Source of the DNA: Adenophora triphylla var. japonica
Lineage: Eukaryota; Streptophyta; Magnoliopsida; Asterales; Campanulaceae
DNA length: 64,000 nucleotides
Assembly: GCA_022495995.1 (NCBI GenBank)
Contig: JAFEMH010001351.1
Location: 62,001 to 126,000, forward strand
Direction of reading: 5' to 3'
The translations under genes were made by a program, and so were the position numbers. The notes under the pieces are model-generated. The model was not told the DNA's origin, made no database searches, and saw only the letters and a list, made by a program, of their open reading frames with translations. Shown in pieces: positions 41,507 to 52,824 of this stretch. How positions within the stretch are numbered: the stretch's first letter is position 1; each line of letters starts with the position of its first letter.

Positions 41507-44264
41507 GTGCGATAGATGCAGGTATACCAGGGATCATTGGTCAGCTCGGTCTCCGTCTCGATTTCAAAGCAATAAGCGGGGTTTTCTCTTCTCCCGACTC
41601 GGAATGGCTTGACAGACTTTCCCTCGGGTATTTCGACGAGAGAGGCTAGTGTCGCCAAAGCGTCTGCGAATGCATTTGCGATCCCCTGGGCAAGTAATGA
41701 AAGCTGATCTCCTTGAACTGGGTCACTAGCTCTTCCATGTAAGTGTGATACTTCTGCAGACCTGGATCCACGGTCTTCCATTTGTTAGACACCTGGTTGA
41801 TGATGAGGGCAGAGTCACTGTACACTTCCAATTCTTTGATATTTCTTTCAAGAGCGGCCTCCAACTCGGCTATGCAAGCTTCATATTCAGGGGCATTGTT
41901 GGTAACCTCAAAATTCAACTTTACTGCTATGGGAGTGTGCTCGTCAGTAGGATCGACCAGAAGGATTCCTATCCCATTTCCTCTTTTGTTTGACGCCCCG
42001 TCAAAGAAGAGCTGCCAAAGATTTTCTCCTTCTAGAGCAAAGATTCCATCATCGGGGAATTGGGGCTCAGGTCCTCGGGACTCATTACTTGGGAAGTCGG
42101 CCAACTGCTCTGCCATTACCCGCCCTTTCACAGATTTTCTTGTCACATAAGTGATGTCGTATTCGGCCACAAAGAAAGACCATTTTGCCAACCTCATGGA
42201 GATGGAAGGTTTGTCGAACAAATATTTGATGGGATCCAACTTTGAGACCAGATGTATCGGGTGAGACTGCATGTAGTGTTTCAACTTTCCCACTACCCAG
42301 ACTAGGCCAGCGCAAGTCTTTTCACAAGCAGAGTAATTGAGTTCGCTCCCTTGAAGATTTCTGCTCACGAAATAGATGGCATATTCAACCTTAGAATTTT
42401 TCTTTTCTTGAGCTAACATAGCCCCAATTGTTGTATCCGTGACAGTCAGATATAGCAATAGTGGCTTCTGCTGATGTGGCGGGCAAAGGATTGGGGGATT
42501 CACAAGGTACGCCTTGATCTTCTCAAAAGCGAGCTGGCATTCTGGGGTCCATTCTGTGCAGACACTTTTCTTCATCAACTTGAAGATCGGCTCGCAGATC
42601 GAGGTCAGCTGATTTACAAAGCGGCTTATGTATTGCAGTCTTCCCATGAAGGATTTTATTTCTGTCAGCGTCCGAGGTGGCTTCATTTCGACTATGGCCT
42701 TGATCTTCTGGGGATCTACTTCAATTCCTCGTTCCATCACCATATATCCTAGCACCTTGCCTCGTCTTACACCGAAGGTGCATTTGGCCGGATTAAGCCT
42801 CATACTGTGGTCTCGGAGGCTGCCGAAGAATTTTCTCAAATCAACGAAGTGTTGGCCATTGGATCCTATGGAATGTATTATCATATCTTCCACATAGACC
42901 TCAATTTCTTTGTGGATCATGTCATGGAACAAGGCTGTTGCAGCCAGCTGGTAAGTAGCCCCAGCGTTCTTCAGACCGAACGGCATGACTGTGTAGCAAT
43001 ACGTGCCCCAAGGGGTGGTAAAGGCTGTCTTGGCTTGGTCTTCCTCTGCCATCTTAATTTGGTTGTAGCCGGCAAAGCCGTCAACGAAGGACTTGACCTC
43101 ATAGTTGGCCGTGGTATCCACTAGCATGTCAATATTTGGCAAGGGGAAATCATCTTTTGGACTAGCCTTGTTCAGATCTCTGAAGTCCACGCAGCATCGG
43201 ATCTTCCCGTTGGCCTTGGTCACTGTCACTATGTTGGAAAGCCATGTCGGATATTCAATCACCCTGATGAACCCTGCTCTGAGCATTTTTTCAATCTCCT
43301 CTTTCACCTGTAGAGACCATTCGGGTTTAATTATTCTCAACTTTTGCTTTACTGGCTTGACTTCCAGGTCGAGCGGTATCCGGTGTTCAACTATGGAAGG
43401 GTCGAGGCCTGGCATATCCTTATAGGACCATGCAAACACATCCACAAATTCTCTTAGTAGCTCAATCAGAGTATCCTTCTCGTTCCCTTCAAAGAAACTA
43501 CCAATCTGCGTCTCTTTAGGCTCTTCTGCAGTTCCCAAATTCACACTTGTCAAAACCTCTTTGGCAGCTTGGGCTCGATTTTCCTCTTTTCGAACAACCT
43601 GCTTAAAGATTTCTTTAATATATTGTTCATTTAATGTGTCTGCTTCTAATGAATCATTATTAACTGTTTTTAGGTTATTAGTTAATTTATCATTAGTTAG
43701 AGTGGCAATCAGGGGATACTCAGAAAGGTCCGTCATTTCATTAAGAACAAAGGGGAATACAGCATTGGCTACAACTTCGTAGTCTTCAGGCGTAAGGCCA
43801 TCGGACGACTCGAGAGACTCGAACTCAATAATGAGAGACTCGGAGGACTTTACATAGGTTGACACAAGGGGACGGGGGACCAATCCAAGCTTGGTGATCA
43901 TTTCCTCCTTGGTTGCGGCCGGACCCGAGAGGATTTCCCAATTCTTCAGTGGCATCGCTGTCAGGGGCCTCACGACTCGGGAATTGCATTGTTCCTGTCC
44001 TCCTTTCTCAATCATTGCTATCATCTCTTTGACTGAACCGAAGTCGATCAGATCTGGCACCTGGACCTCTTCTCCGAATACTTGTCGCATAACGGGACCG
44101 TCCCAATCATCTGAAGGGAATTCTGTAACTTTGGCTTTCGGCATGGTCAGCTCAAACTCAAGCTTTGGGTCTTCTTGGGCAGTCGGGATCACAGTGGCAA
44201 GCTTGATAACTTCCTCATCGTAGGTGACATCATCGGGACTGGTGCCATCCTCAAAACTGAGCAT
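41507..44264 (-). pseudogene. pol: Element B reverse transcriptase and dual RNase H
   Basis: A single open frame of 872 codons (44264-41646) followed by a shifted piece to 41507. In order: N-terminal linker; RT with VDFRDLNKASPKDDFPLP and VMPFGLKNAGATYQ; catalytic box YVEDMIIHS; RNase H (TVTDTTIGAMLAQ, VVGKLKHYMQSHP); second RNase H (LFFDGASNKRGNGIGILL, YSDSALIINQ). The RT box should read YVDD. The first catalytic aspartate is now glutamate, so the RT is probably inactive. A frameshift near 41690 precedes ADALATLASLVEIPEGKSV. Confidence 0.92.
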
Positions 44265-44888
44265 ATGAATGTAAGGATCTGCTTGCGGATACGCTGCATC
44301 CTCGACCCCAGAGAGTCCTCATTCATTGTCGTTTGATTGCTCAATCCAGACATAAGGGCATCTTGAACCTTGCTATGCTGCTGGAGCTGCTAAGAAAACC
44401 TCATGCCCCATACTCGAGAGGAAGGGTTTGGTGGGTAATTCCTCTTGTAAGACGTCCCACACAACTGTCATGCATTCAATACGAGTATGACGGTGCTTGT
44501 TGACTTTTATCACAAAGATTTCCTTGCATGGCTGGGCCAGAGAGTTGACTTGAAGAATGTTGATAAATCTTTGATTGGAGACTGGGGGTTTATGTGCCTG
44601 CATCATGGCGATGCTCAGCGTTTCTTTCCGGTCACCGCTCCAAGTGTTGGAAACGGCAATTGAACTTGAGGTATCGGATCGCTTCTGTGGCCTGCCTGCT
44701 CGAGTACGCTGACATAGTTAGCATCACTGGACTCTGAGGGATTCTGATGAGACTTGCCCCGATAGTCCCTTGGTTGATTTGAAGGAGGTAGCCCCAGTCT
44801 CTGGCTGCGGGCGCGCTTGACTGTTGTCTCGGCTTCGTTCCCTATGAGGAAACTGTCCCCTAGGATGACTTCAAGGTCTCCCTAAAGG
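44265..44888 (-). other. Protease-RT linker of element B
   Basis: This 620-base interval has no long frame. One minus-strand frame (44373-44606) has no recognisable domain. It corresponds to the 28762-29031 interval of element A but is longer. Whether an Ogre-type intron removes it cannot be decided here. Confidence 0.4.
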
Positions 44889-45800
44889 TTAATGAACTTG
44901 ACGCATTGATGGAGAGTGGAAGCTATGGCTTTCCATGTGATGTAGCCAAGGGCGTCCCAACAGAGCTGTGAATTCAGACTGAATATCCATTACATGGAAT
45001 TTTGCTGGCACCATTTGGGTTTTGAACCAGAGCTCCAGAGTCACCGTCCCCAGGATAGGACGAGACGTGTCGTCGTAGGCCTTGACAGTCTGGGTAGATG
45101 GGATCATGTGCCTTTCATTGATGCGTAAGGCTCGCATCATGCTGAGGGGAAAGACGTTAAAGGTTGATCTGTTGTCCACCAATACCCCGGGGAGTGATAT
45201 GGTGTTGAGCCGGAGAGTGATGTACAGGGCTTCATTGTGCCCGGAGACGTCTCTTGGCAGGTCTTCGTCGCAGAAGGTGATCATACTACCATATATCAGG
45301 GGATCATAGATTTGGTCTCTATCCAGAGAAGGAGAGTCATCAAGCCATCCGTTTCCTGTCTTTCTCTTGCGAGGTAAAGCTTTTGCTGAGGCCTCAAGGT
45401 TGTGTTGAGGCTGTTTGTGGCAGTTGCCACCCTTGGCCAGCACATTGATTGGGTGCGAGTGCCAAACCGGCTTTGATCTTTCTTTGCCGGCACGTGCTCG
45501 GAAGTTGGAAAAATTGAACCTTGGCTGATTCCGCAGGGGATTAGGCTTCTGGCTGGCAGTGAAATTACCCAGATCTGAGGTACTCTTGTGTCCCAAGGTC
45601 TGAACTCTGTTGTCAGCAGGACTTTTCGACCTTCTAACCTCTGTTTGTTCTAGAGCGGCATGGCCTGTAGGAAGGGAGGACTGGCTGGAGTAGAGTACGT
45701 AGTAATCGAACCTTCGGGATGGCTCTCCGAGTGTACCCACACTGGTATCACCGGCTTCGAACCTTTCTTTCAATTTCTGCTGGGAGGAAGCTTTCTTCTT
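44889..45800 (-). pseudogene. pol: Element B gag tail and protease
   Basis: This frame (part of 44889-46043) begins in gag-like text rich in Arg/Ser/Gln. It reaches the protease: ALYITLRLNTISLPGVLVDN, then FNVFPLSMM, VKAYDDTSRPILGTV and ALLGRPWLHHM. The active-site D-N-G reads D-N-R, explained by one G-to-A change. The G-patch-like tail seen in A is not in frame here. Confidence 0.8.
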
Positions 45801-46803
45801 CTTAGGTGGGCGGTCCTCGCTTATCCAATCTTGATAGTCCCTTTCGAGGCAATCGGGCAACATGTATATCCCACCAAATGTGCTCGGCAATCGGTGGTGG
45901 ATTTGGGACTCTCTGCCGAGCTGTGCTAGAATGACTCTGAGCTGAACCAGTCTGGGGAGATTTACTGTTGGGCTCACCAGGAAGCAAATGGTTGGATTCT
46001 GCCGAGTAATGAGAGGCATTAGGATCCGGGGAAACAGGCACATATTTGTCCTTCAGGGGAGCCCCAGTCAGTTGGGGGATTGCCAATGTTCCGAAATGAC
46101 GTGTGGCTTCTTCGATCCAGGCCTGCTGTTTATTCTGGCGTTCCTCAAGAGCCCTGATGGCTAACCACATTTCCTCCGTTGTTCCCCAATCTTCATTCTC
46201 TCTACTGATGTTTGCAGGACCGGTATCATCTTGAGAGGGGACGCCCGACGGTTGCTGAGGCATACCGAACTGATCCATCCTTGACTGCTGTTGGAATGGT
46301 GGAGCTTTGAACTTCTGTTTGGGAGCTAGCTGACCTGTAAGTCGACGGGCGGGAGTTCCTGCGGTGGTGGCATAGGAAGCCGAGGGTGGTATCCCGGGAC
46401 GATTGAGAGTGGGAGTAGGACTTTCTTCATTCTTTATGGTAAAAGTGTCATCGGGATTGAGACTGACAGCCAAACCATGGCTCCTGAAGGCCCCCAGAAG
46501 GTTGTCCATTTGAGCTTCATGTCGCAGTCTCATCTGTTCTACCAACCGGATCCAATGTTGATCTGTCTGAGGGATCCCGGGGGGCGGAGTAATGTTGTCC
46601 CCATTATTACCAGCTGATGCAGACATTCTGAAACCCGGAGTCAGAACAAATGGTGAAGCTGACGATGCGCTTGACTCTTCCCAACTGATCAAACGGTGAC
46701 CCGGCGCCCGAAACCAAGCTTTGTGAGGAGCTGCGGGGGGAAAGACACGAGGGTTCAGATATTTGGGAGTGAAGGAGGGTAGGTGTTTGGGCTTAGGGCT
46801 CAT
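45801..46803 (-). pseudogene. gag: Element B gag, N-terminal part (capsid core deleted)
   Basis: It starts at the ATG at 46801-46803 (MSPKPKHLPSFTPKYL). It includes RLRHEAQMDNLLGAFRSHGL and AVSLNPDDTFTIKNEESPTP, then a Pro/Gln-rich region and WLAIRALEERQNKQQAWIEE. It ends in LPRKGLSRLDKRGPP. The capsid domain and zinc-binding region present in element A are not found between here and the protease, so gag is internally deleted or diverged. The DDTFTIK text matches Outer (PHPDGTFILIKDDD). Confidence 0.8.
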
Positions 46804-48078
46804 GCAACATGCAGTTATTTATTCTTATTTACTTAAAACGTATTTTATTAAACCTAAGCGGTTGGAAAAGATTGCTTTTCTTTTTTGCAAACTACTCTGA
46901 TTCCTGGATCAGTGGGCCCCATCACTACGCCTGCGGACCCTCAACCTGTAACCTCGAACAAGGGTTCCGTATGGCAAGCAGGCCCACCGACCGAAAAGAA
47001 AAACGATCCTAAAGTCTGGCGGGTAATCTAGTCTTAACGAGCATTCGATGTAAATTACGGACAAAGCTGACGTCAAAGGTCAAGATCATGTCCGGAGGGC
47101 TCGACGAAAAGTCGGCATGGCTCGGACTGATAAACGTCCATAATTGATCTTGACCCGTCGTTAGTTAGGCCGTAATTAGACATGGAATAATCATTAATCC
47201 TTGATGACTCAGTGTCATGCCGGGAGTCGGTGCATAAGTTGTGCCAGTCAAAGTCAAGGCTCCAGTCAATATCTGGTCAAAGTTCGCGGTGGAAAACCGG
47301 CATGACTTCGACTGATTAAGGGTCCCCGAAAGATATTGACTTGGTATGCCGACTAAGGCTTGACAGGAAAGGTGTATACACAGACCGGGCATGACACGGA
47401 CCAAACTAAAAACCAACCGGATCTCGGACAAAGTGTGTCACGGACAAGTGCATGATCGACAAGAGGCTCCAAGGGATGTTTGGGTAGTCCCGTGCTCGCA
47501 CCGAGAGGCGTAATAAGGCCAAACGAGGCACGCTTGGGATTTCCCGGGTTAAGGACGTAGTGTGCGGTGTAAGGCCAAGTGTGCGTAGTGTGCAAGCAGC
47601 GATCTATCTTCTTTTACGAGTAAAATAGAAATTTTCACATGTGTCTTAAAGAGAATGATGCATGCAAAAAATGATTTTTTTTTTTTTTGAAAATCTTTTT
47701 TTTGAAAATCTTTTTTTTGAAAGCAAATAAACACATAAGCACATAGGCACAAAATTCAAACAGTTAAAGAAACGAGTCCGACAGTCAAGATATCGATTCT
47801 TCCGGGACAGTCAAAACAACACGAAATGTGCAAAACCAACACACACACACAGTACAAATGGTTTCAAATGCCGGGACGGAAGTTTGACCCACAAAAGCTT
47901 TTCTTTTTTTTTTCTTATTTTTTTTTTTAAAAAAAAACAATGATACCGATATGTGGCTTTGTTAGACCATAATTTATCCCAAGCCCCGGGTTAGGGAGCG
48001 GTACAAGAAATTTAATGGTTTCCACCTATATACCAAATACCATTTTTTAAAAAAAAAAAAAAAGATAAAGCTTATTTT
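46804..48078 (-). other. 5' leader of element B
   Basis: This noncoding leader lies between primer-binding site and gag. Several GTCGGCATGGCTCGGACTGA-like segments (about 47100-47330) form an irregular repeat. CCGCACACTAC-type words occur as complements at 47557-47570 and 47581-47593. Near 47670-47720 are three copies of TTTTTTTGAAAATC. Minus-strand frames here (47165-47752) are not supported as genes. Confidence 0.6.
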
Positions 48079-48098
48079 GTCCCCAGCGGAGTCGCCAC
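48079..48098 (-). promoter_or_regulatory. Element B primer-binding site
   Basis: On the - strand GTGGCGACTCCGCTGGGGAC follows the 5' LTR directly. It has the form described for Ogre-like elements (tRNA-Arg type). Confidence 0.85.
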
Positions 48099-48926
48099 TG
48101 TGATGAATGTGCCCCGCCGCGATTTTTCTTTTGAAAATCATTTAAAAAAAAAAAGGGGAGTCGCCACGCCATTTTTATTTTAAGGGCCAAAATTTTGAAA
48201 AATGCCCGAGATTAGAGATTTGGTTTTGGAGGTCACGTTACACTCCGGGAAGAACGTTAGGGTTCACCCGGAATGCCTCGTAAAACGAGTCTTCCTAATT
48301 TGAAACCATTTGTGTGTGTGTGTGTGTGTTTCTTTTTAGATAAAATAAGTGCAAAATGAGAGAAATAAAAATTGAGAACTCTTTGTAAGACATTAAAAAA
48401 GTCCCATGATTTTTGGTATGATTTTAGGGTTGAGTTTTGGTACTCAAAAGTCTCCTTGAAGTTGAAAGTCAATTCTGCCAGAATGAAAAAGACAATGGAC
48501 ACTTGATTTTAAAAAGGATTTAAGGGTTTTAAAACTTCAGAATCTGAGGAAAGTCAAATAATGAAAGTTGTTCAAAACATCTTACATAAGTTGACTGAAA
48601 AATATTTTTATGATTGGAGATGATTTGAGGGACCAAAACCTTCTGGAAATCACAGATGTGAAATCTGGATTTCCAGAGACTGCTAAACTGACTTTTGGAA
48701 AATAATTTGAAAAAGGAAGTTATACTCACGCAAAAAATAAAGTAAAAATATGTATGGAATCCTATGGATGTTGGATACAAAAAGTATTTTGTAGTCAACA
48801 CCAAATTCCAAGTTTTTCTGTGTCCAAAGAATTAGACAACGGACAGAGGTCTTAGAGAAAGGCTACTGGACAGCAACATTCTCAAGAAGGAAAATTTGAT
48901 TTAAAGGGGATTTGCATCCATGCTTT

Positions 48927-50515
48927 TGTTGGATTTCGAGGGTCCATGCGCAGCGGAATAATGCAAATAACTCGAATACCCAAAGCCCTAGAATCTGTTC
49001 TAGATGAATAATTAAGAAGTATGAATTAGGGTTACCAACCTTGAATGCCTTTGTCGTTGATATACGTAGTCTAACTCCAGATTGAAGAATTAGCAAGTCT
49101 TCAATATACGATCCTTGAATCACGAACAAATGATCTTGAGAAGCGAAGATCCTCTACGAGTATCCACGCGATGAACGAACCCTAGAACTCTTTCTAGGAG
49201 GATTGCTAGACCCCTTGATTGAAACCTTTTCAATCTATATGTATTATGGAATTGGTGAGATGATTTTCAATTCACAATTGAAAGAACCTCTCTATTTTGT
49301 CTTTCTCAAAGCTCAAAAACGTGACTGGCTGCTAGGGTTGAAGAGGGATTCTATTTATACTCAATAAATATTATGCCCTATTAAAACCCTTGGGAAAAAA
49401 CGGTTTCAGCATTCAGCGGACATGGGCGGTCGCCCATCAGGACATGGGCGGTCGCCCATGTGTCCAGAGCTTAATCCCATCCTCCGAAAACCCATATAGG
49501 CGGTCGCTCATAAGGTCATGGGCGGTCGCCCATGTGTCCAGAGCTTAATCCCTTATTCGAAAACCAACATGGGCGGTCGCCCATAAGGACAAGGGCGGTC
49601 GCCCATCTAGACAGTCTCCAATGCCCAGTTTTCAAATAACATGGGCGGTCGCCCATAGCACCCTGGGCGGTCGCCCAACACACCAGAATCCATAATTTCA
49701 TTTTTGACAATTCGTTCGATGCGTGTGACCCCATAGGACTATATTATGTTGGCAATGAGTTCGATCACATCGATCCTCATAAGACATGAGCGGACTCTAG
49801 CAAGCCATCATGTCTACCCAAATAATATAATATCAAGTTCGTTTTTCCTACATAGAACATATCACAATCCCATTGTCACACGATGTTATATTGAACATGA
49901 GTCATGGTCTACGTCAACTCATATTGTTCAATGCTTTCTCGTTACCAAGTAAATTGATTAATCGAATGACATTAATCATATTAATTCATTCGGGCATGGC
50001 CATGCACTACATCAATCTTACTCACGAGTGGCCAAGCAAACATCTCTCTTTACGAGGGACAAGTTTCCATCTTGACTTATCATTCTTCCCAACAAGAATC
50101 ATATCATGCCAATAATAGCCCTTATTGTTGTCCGGTTAAAGACAACGTTAAACTATATCAAACATGATATTCATCGAGTGGAAGACGATGATAATCTCAG
50201 GTCAAAGGATATCAATGATATGACTATATGAGATTTATCTATGACATACGACCATGACATAAATCTCATAATGGGTCAAGTCCAGTACTTTGTTCTCTAA
50301 CAAGTACCCATGAATCTAATGTGCATCTCTATGCATATAATCATCACATGATTATCCATTAGATATCATACTAGTGCTTCATAAGTACTAGGGACACAAT
50401 TATTAATGTAAACATGCAAACACATATAATAATCAAAGAAACAATCTCATATATAAACAAGCAATGACATTACATAAAGGTCTATCTCTATAGGCCTAGG
50501 GCACTAACACCTACA
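48927..50515 (-). mobile_element. Solo LTR (Copia-like) inside element B LTR
   Basis: The 1589-base insertion is absent from the other B LTR. It is flanked by GCTTT (48922-48926 and 50516-50520). On the - strand it starts TGTAGGTGTTAGTGCCC and ends CGAAATCCAACA. There is no internal domain, so it is a solo LTR left by LTR-LTR recombination. The terminal sequence suggests a Copia element; the family is not identified. It is the youngest layer of this nest. The region 49680-50515 holds no gene. Confidence 0.93.
49351..49678 (-). promoter_or_regulatory. Solo LTR promoter: eight TGGGCGGTCGCCCA palindromes and TATA box
   Basis: CATGGGCGGTCGCCCAT or variants occur at 49421-49437, 49443-49459, 49491-49510 (degenerate), 49517-49533, 49568-49584, 49592-49606, 49640-49656 and 49663-49678. 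On the - strand they lie upstream of GTATAAATAG (49351-49360). Some spacers also repeat (GTGTCCAGAGCTTAATCCC twice). Confidence 0.75.
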
Positions 50516-51412
50516 GCTTTGTCCCCATTTCCTTAGGCTTTGATTAGTGATCACTAAACTTGTTTAGTGGTGATCTACTATATCAAGCCATCCTTAGGGT
50601 ACATTAGGACTTAAAGCACTTCATTTGCTTGGGATGGGGGAGATTTAACTTGAAATCAAGATTTTATGTATGAAAATTGATCTTTAGGTTAAGAAAATGT
50701 TTTCAAGAAAGTAAAAACAATTTGGAAGGAATGTTGATCCTTATAGAAGATCATCCATGGAGATGAACTTCCATGGTGATCCTCTTGGATCTAGGGAAAG
50801 GGATGGACAACAAACAAGTTACATCTTTGAAATGTGAGATGCATGCATGGATGAGGGAGGTTTAAGGTAAGGAGAAGGAGGGTTTACCAATGGTGGTATC
50901 CTATCTTCTTTGTGTTTGTGTTTGAGACTTAAATTTAGTGAGTATTTGGTGAGTGAGATTTGGGAAAATGATTAAGAAAAAGGTGGCGATTCAAAGGAAT
51001 TCCCACTGTTTTCTACAATATTTTCGCCAAGGTGCTGTGTGAGTGAATTGTTCTTCATGGTTTTTCTGAGACTGAGGGGCTCTATTTATAGGCCTCTGAA
51101 AAATTCAAAGTCATCCGCGCGGACATATATGACAGCGTGCACTGTTCATTAAATTCTGCTGCAGGCTTTGGACAAAGGGAATATATTTTCAAAATAAGCA
51201 ACCAGTTGTTGTTTTACAGATTTCTATTTTTGAATTTTTCTCTTTTGTGAGATTCTTTCCCTTGTTTAACTCTAAATAGCAATCCCCAACTTACCCTTGC
51301 TTTGTTAGAAAAGTTAGATTTTGTTAGAAAAGTTAAGGTTTGGGTTAAGAATGTGAAGACTTTCGTTAGTTTTCTAACGGAAATACTAATAACTCAAATT
51401 GGAACACTTACA

Positions 51413-51994
51413 GTCTGCAGCAACATTGGATCTCTGGACGGCCGGGGTTTGAATTGTGGTAGGGGTGGTAGAATAGGTTGGAATATGGTGTTCAGAATAA
51501 GCAAAGGGTAAGGTAGCAGGAGGTAGGTGGTTTTTGGGTGTGTCTGTAGAAGGCTGATAGGGTCCTTTAGCCTTACTAGAGCTTCCATACATAACTGGAG
51601 GTGGGACATTTTTGTAGCTAGGTGGAGGTGTATGGGTATAGTTAGGCAGAGGGAAAACAGGTGCATTAGTGTGGGCAGGGTTAGGAGCGTCGACCGTTTC
51701 ATCTTCAACATCAATAACTTCATTCCCCATCAAAATAACTTTGTGTCCCCTTTTACTGAACTCCTCTAGGAAATGGTCTTTCAACTCTTGGTTGTAGTTC
51801 ACCAAGGTTCGATTCTGTTCCTCAAGCTTCTCAATCCTCATAGTCAAAGCAGCAAAGTAGGAGTGTAAAGCAGGTGGGATGTCGTTGAAGTTGGGGTTGA
51901 TGTTGATTGAACCTCCGATCGAAGTGACTGGTGTAGAGCCGGTTGTAGAGACAGCTGGCGAGCTTGTAGTAGTGGAGAGAGGCAAGGTTGTCAT
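51413..51994 (-). pseudogene. gag: Element A gag, N-terminal part
   Basis: It starts MTTLPLSTTTSSPAVSTTGS, a Ser/Thr-rich stretch. Then come NFNDIPPALHSYFAALTMRI and a likely coiled coil (EKLEEQNRTLVNYNQELKDH), followed by a Pro-rich region up to RSNVAAD. After removal of element B it continues in frame into PTVLALIEQVKALTEQM at 31758 downward. The start is the first ATG after the leader. Confidence 0.8.
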
Positions 51995-52804
51995 TGCTGA
52001 ACGTAGAACGCGTCCTGACCTGAGCTCTGCGGAAGTACCAAAAGACTCGGTTTTAGGAGAAGGGTTGACTCATGCAGTGTACTTGCTTGAATTTTTTATT
52101 TATAAAAGCTTTGTCTCTTTTAGACCTACTAAGGTTGGAAGGGATACCCCTTTTTCGCAACTAACTAAAGGTCCTAAAGTGGTGAATCCTAATGACTAAC
52201 CATCTCATATAGACACTTAATATGATATTTATGGGAAGTACTACAAACTTATGATAGGGCAAGATCTTTTAACAAGCACTCATCCTTACATGGCACGTCC
52301 TTTAAAAGGAAATCAATTTTTTAGTGCTCTTTTCTCTCTATAGATCTTGACTTATCACTGATTCGTAGTGACTCAACATAAAGACCTTATTAATTGTCTA
52401 CATGAAAAAGCTAGTCAAACCAACCGGTCACAGGGAGTGTACTCCTAGCAAAGTGGGTGACACAAGGGTTAGGTTTCAGGCTCCCACCGTGCAGCCGAAG
52501 CGCACTGATGAGTGGATGGCCAAGTGAGACTCGGAAGGGAGGCGACATGATCACCACACTTCCCGCACTTTGGCTTCTCCGATGGGTTAAGGGTGTCTGT
52601 GCAGTGTGACACGGACAGTGGTAGTGTGAGGTGAAAAAGTCTAATTCTTTTTAAGAGAAAAAGAGAAAGATTTTTCTTTTGTCTTATGAGATGCATGCAT
52701 GCAATGCAACAGTTAAGAACAGAGAAAATAAAAAAGAAAGCAAAATACAACACCATAAAGGAAAACGAAAGTCTGACCCACTAAGTTTGAAAAAGTTCAA
52801 AACA
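51995..52804 (-). other. 5' leader of element A
   Basis: Noncoding leader between primer-binding site and gag. As complements it contains a CACACTAC/CACACTGC pair (52599-52609, 52621-52631), similar to the leaders of B and Outer. A + strand frame at 51879-52199 is a shadow of gag and leader. Confidence 0.55.
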
Positions 52805-52824
52805 GTCCCCAACAGAGTCGCCAC
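52805..52824 (-). promoter_or_regulatory. Element A primer-binding site
   Basis: On the - strand GTGGCGACTCTGTTGGGGAC follows the LTR end GGTATTCACA directly. Tat/Ogre type. Confidence 0.85.

Larger units (their letters stand above)
31764..51412 (-). mobile_element. Tat-lineage element B (inside element A gag)
   Basis: LTRs lie at 31764-33483 (1720 bases) and 48099-51412. The latter is also 1720 bases once the 1589-base solo LTR and its 5-base duplication are removed. The target duplication is GTATG (31759-31763) versus GTCTG (51413-51417), one mismatch. Joining the flanks restores the element A gag frame. Minus-strand order is primer-binding site (48079-48098), leader, gag, protease, RT, dual RNase H, integrase. 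Two + strand genes lie at 34999-39583. Own length is about 18.1 kb. Confidence 0.93.
48099..51412 (-). repeat. Element B 5' LTR, interrupted by solo LTR
   Basis: It is 1720 bases when the insertion 48927-50515 and one GCTTT are removed, identical in length to 31764-33483. The TCCGCGCGGA motif is at 51114-51123 with its TATA box at about 51083-51091. The U5 copy of GAGTCGCCAC is at 48158-48167. Confidence 0.93.

Noticed and set aside
48927..50515. MITE or DNA transposon inside the element B LTR
   Set aside because: TG...CA ends, a 5-base duplication, an internal TATA box and no terminal inverted repeats beyond the TG/CA fit a solo LTR better.
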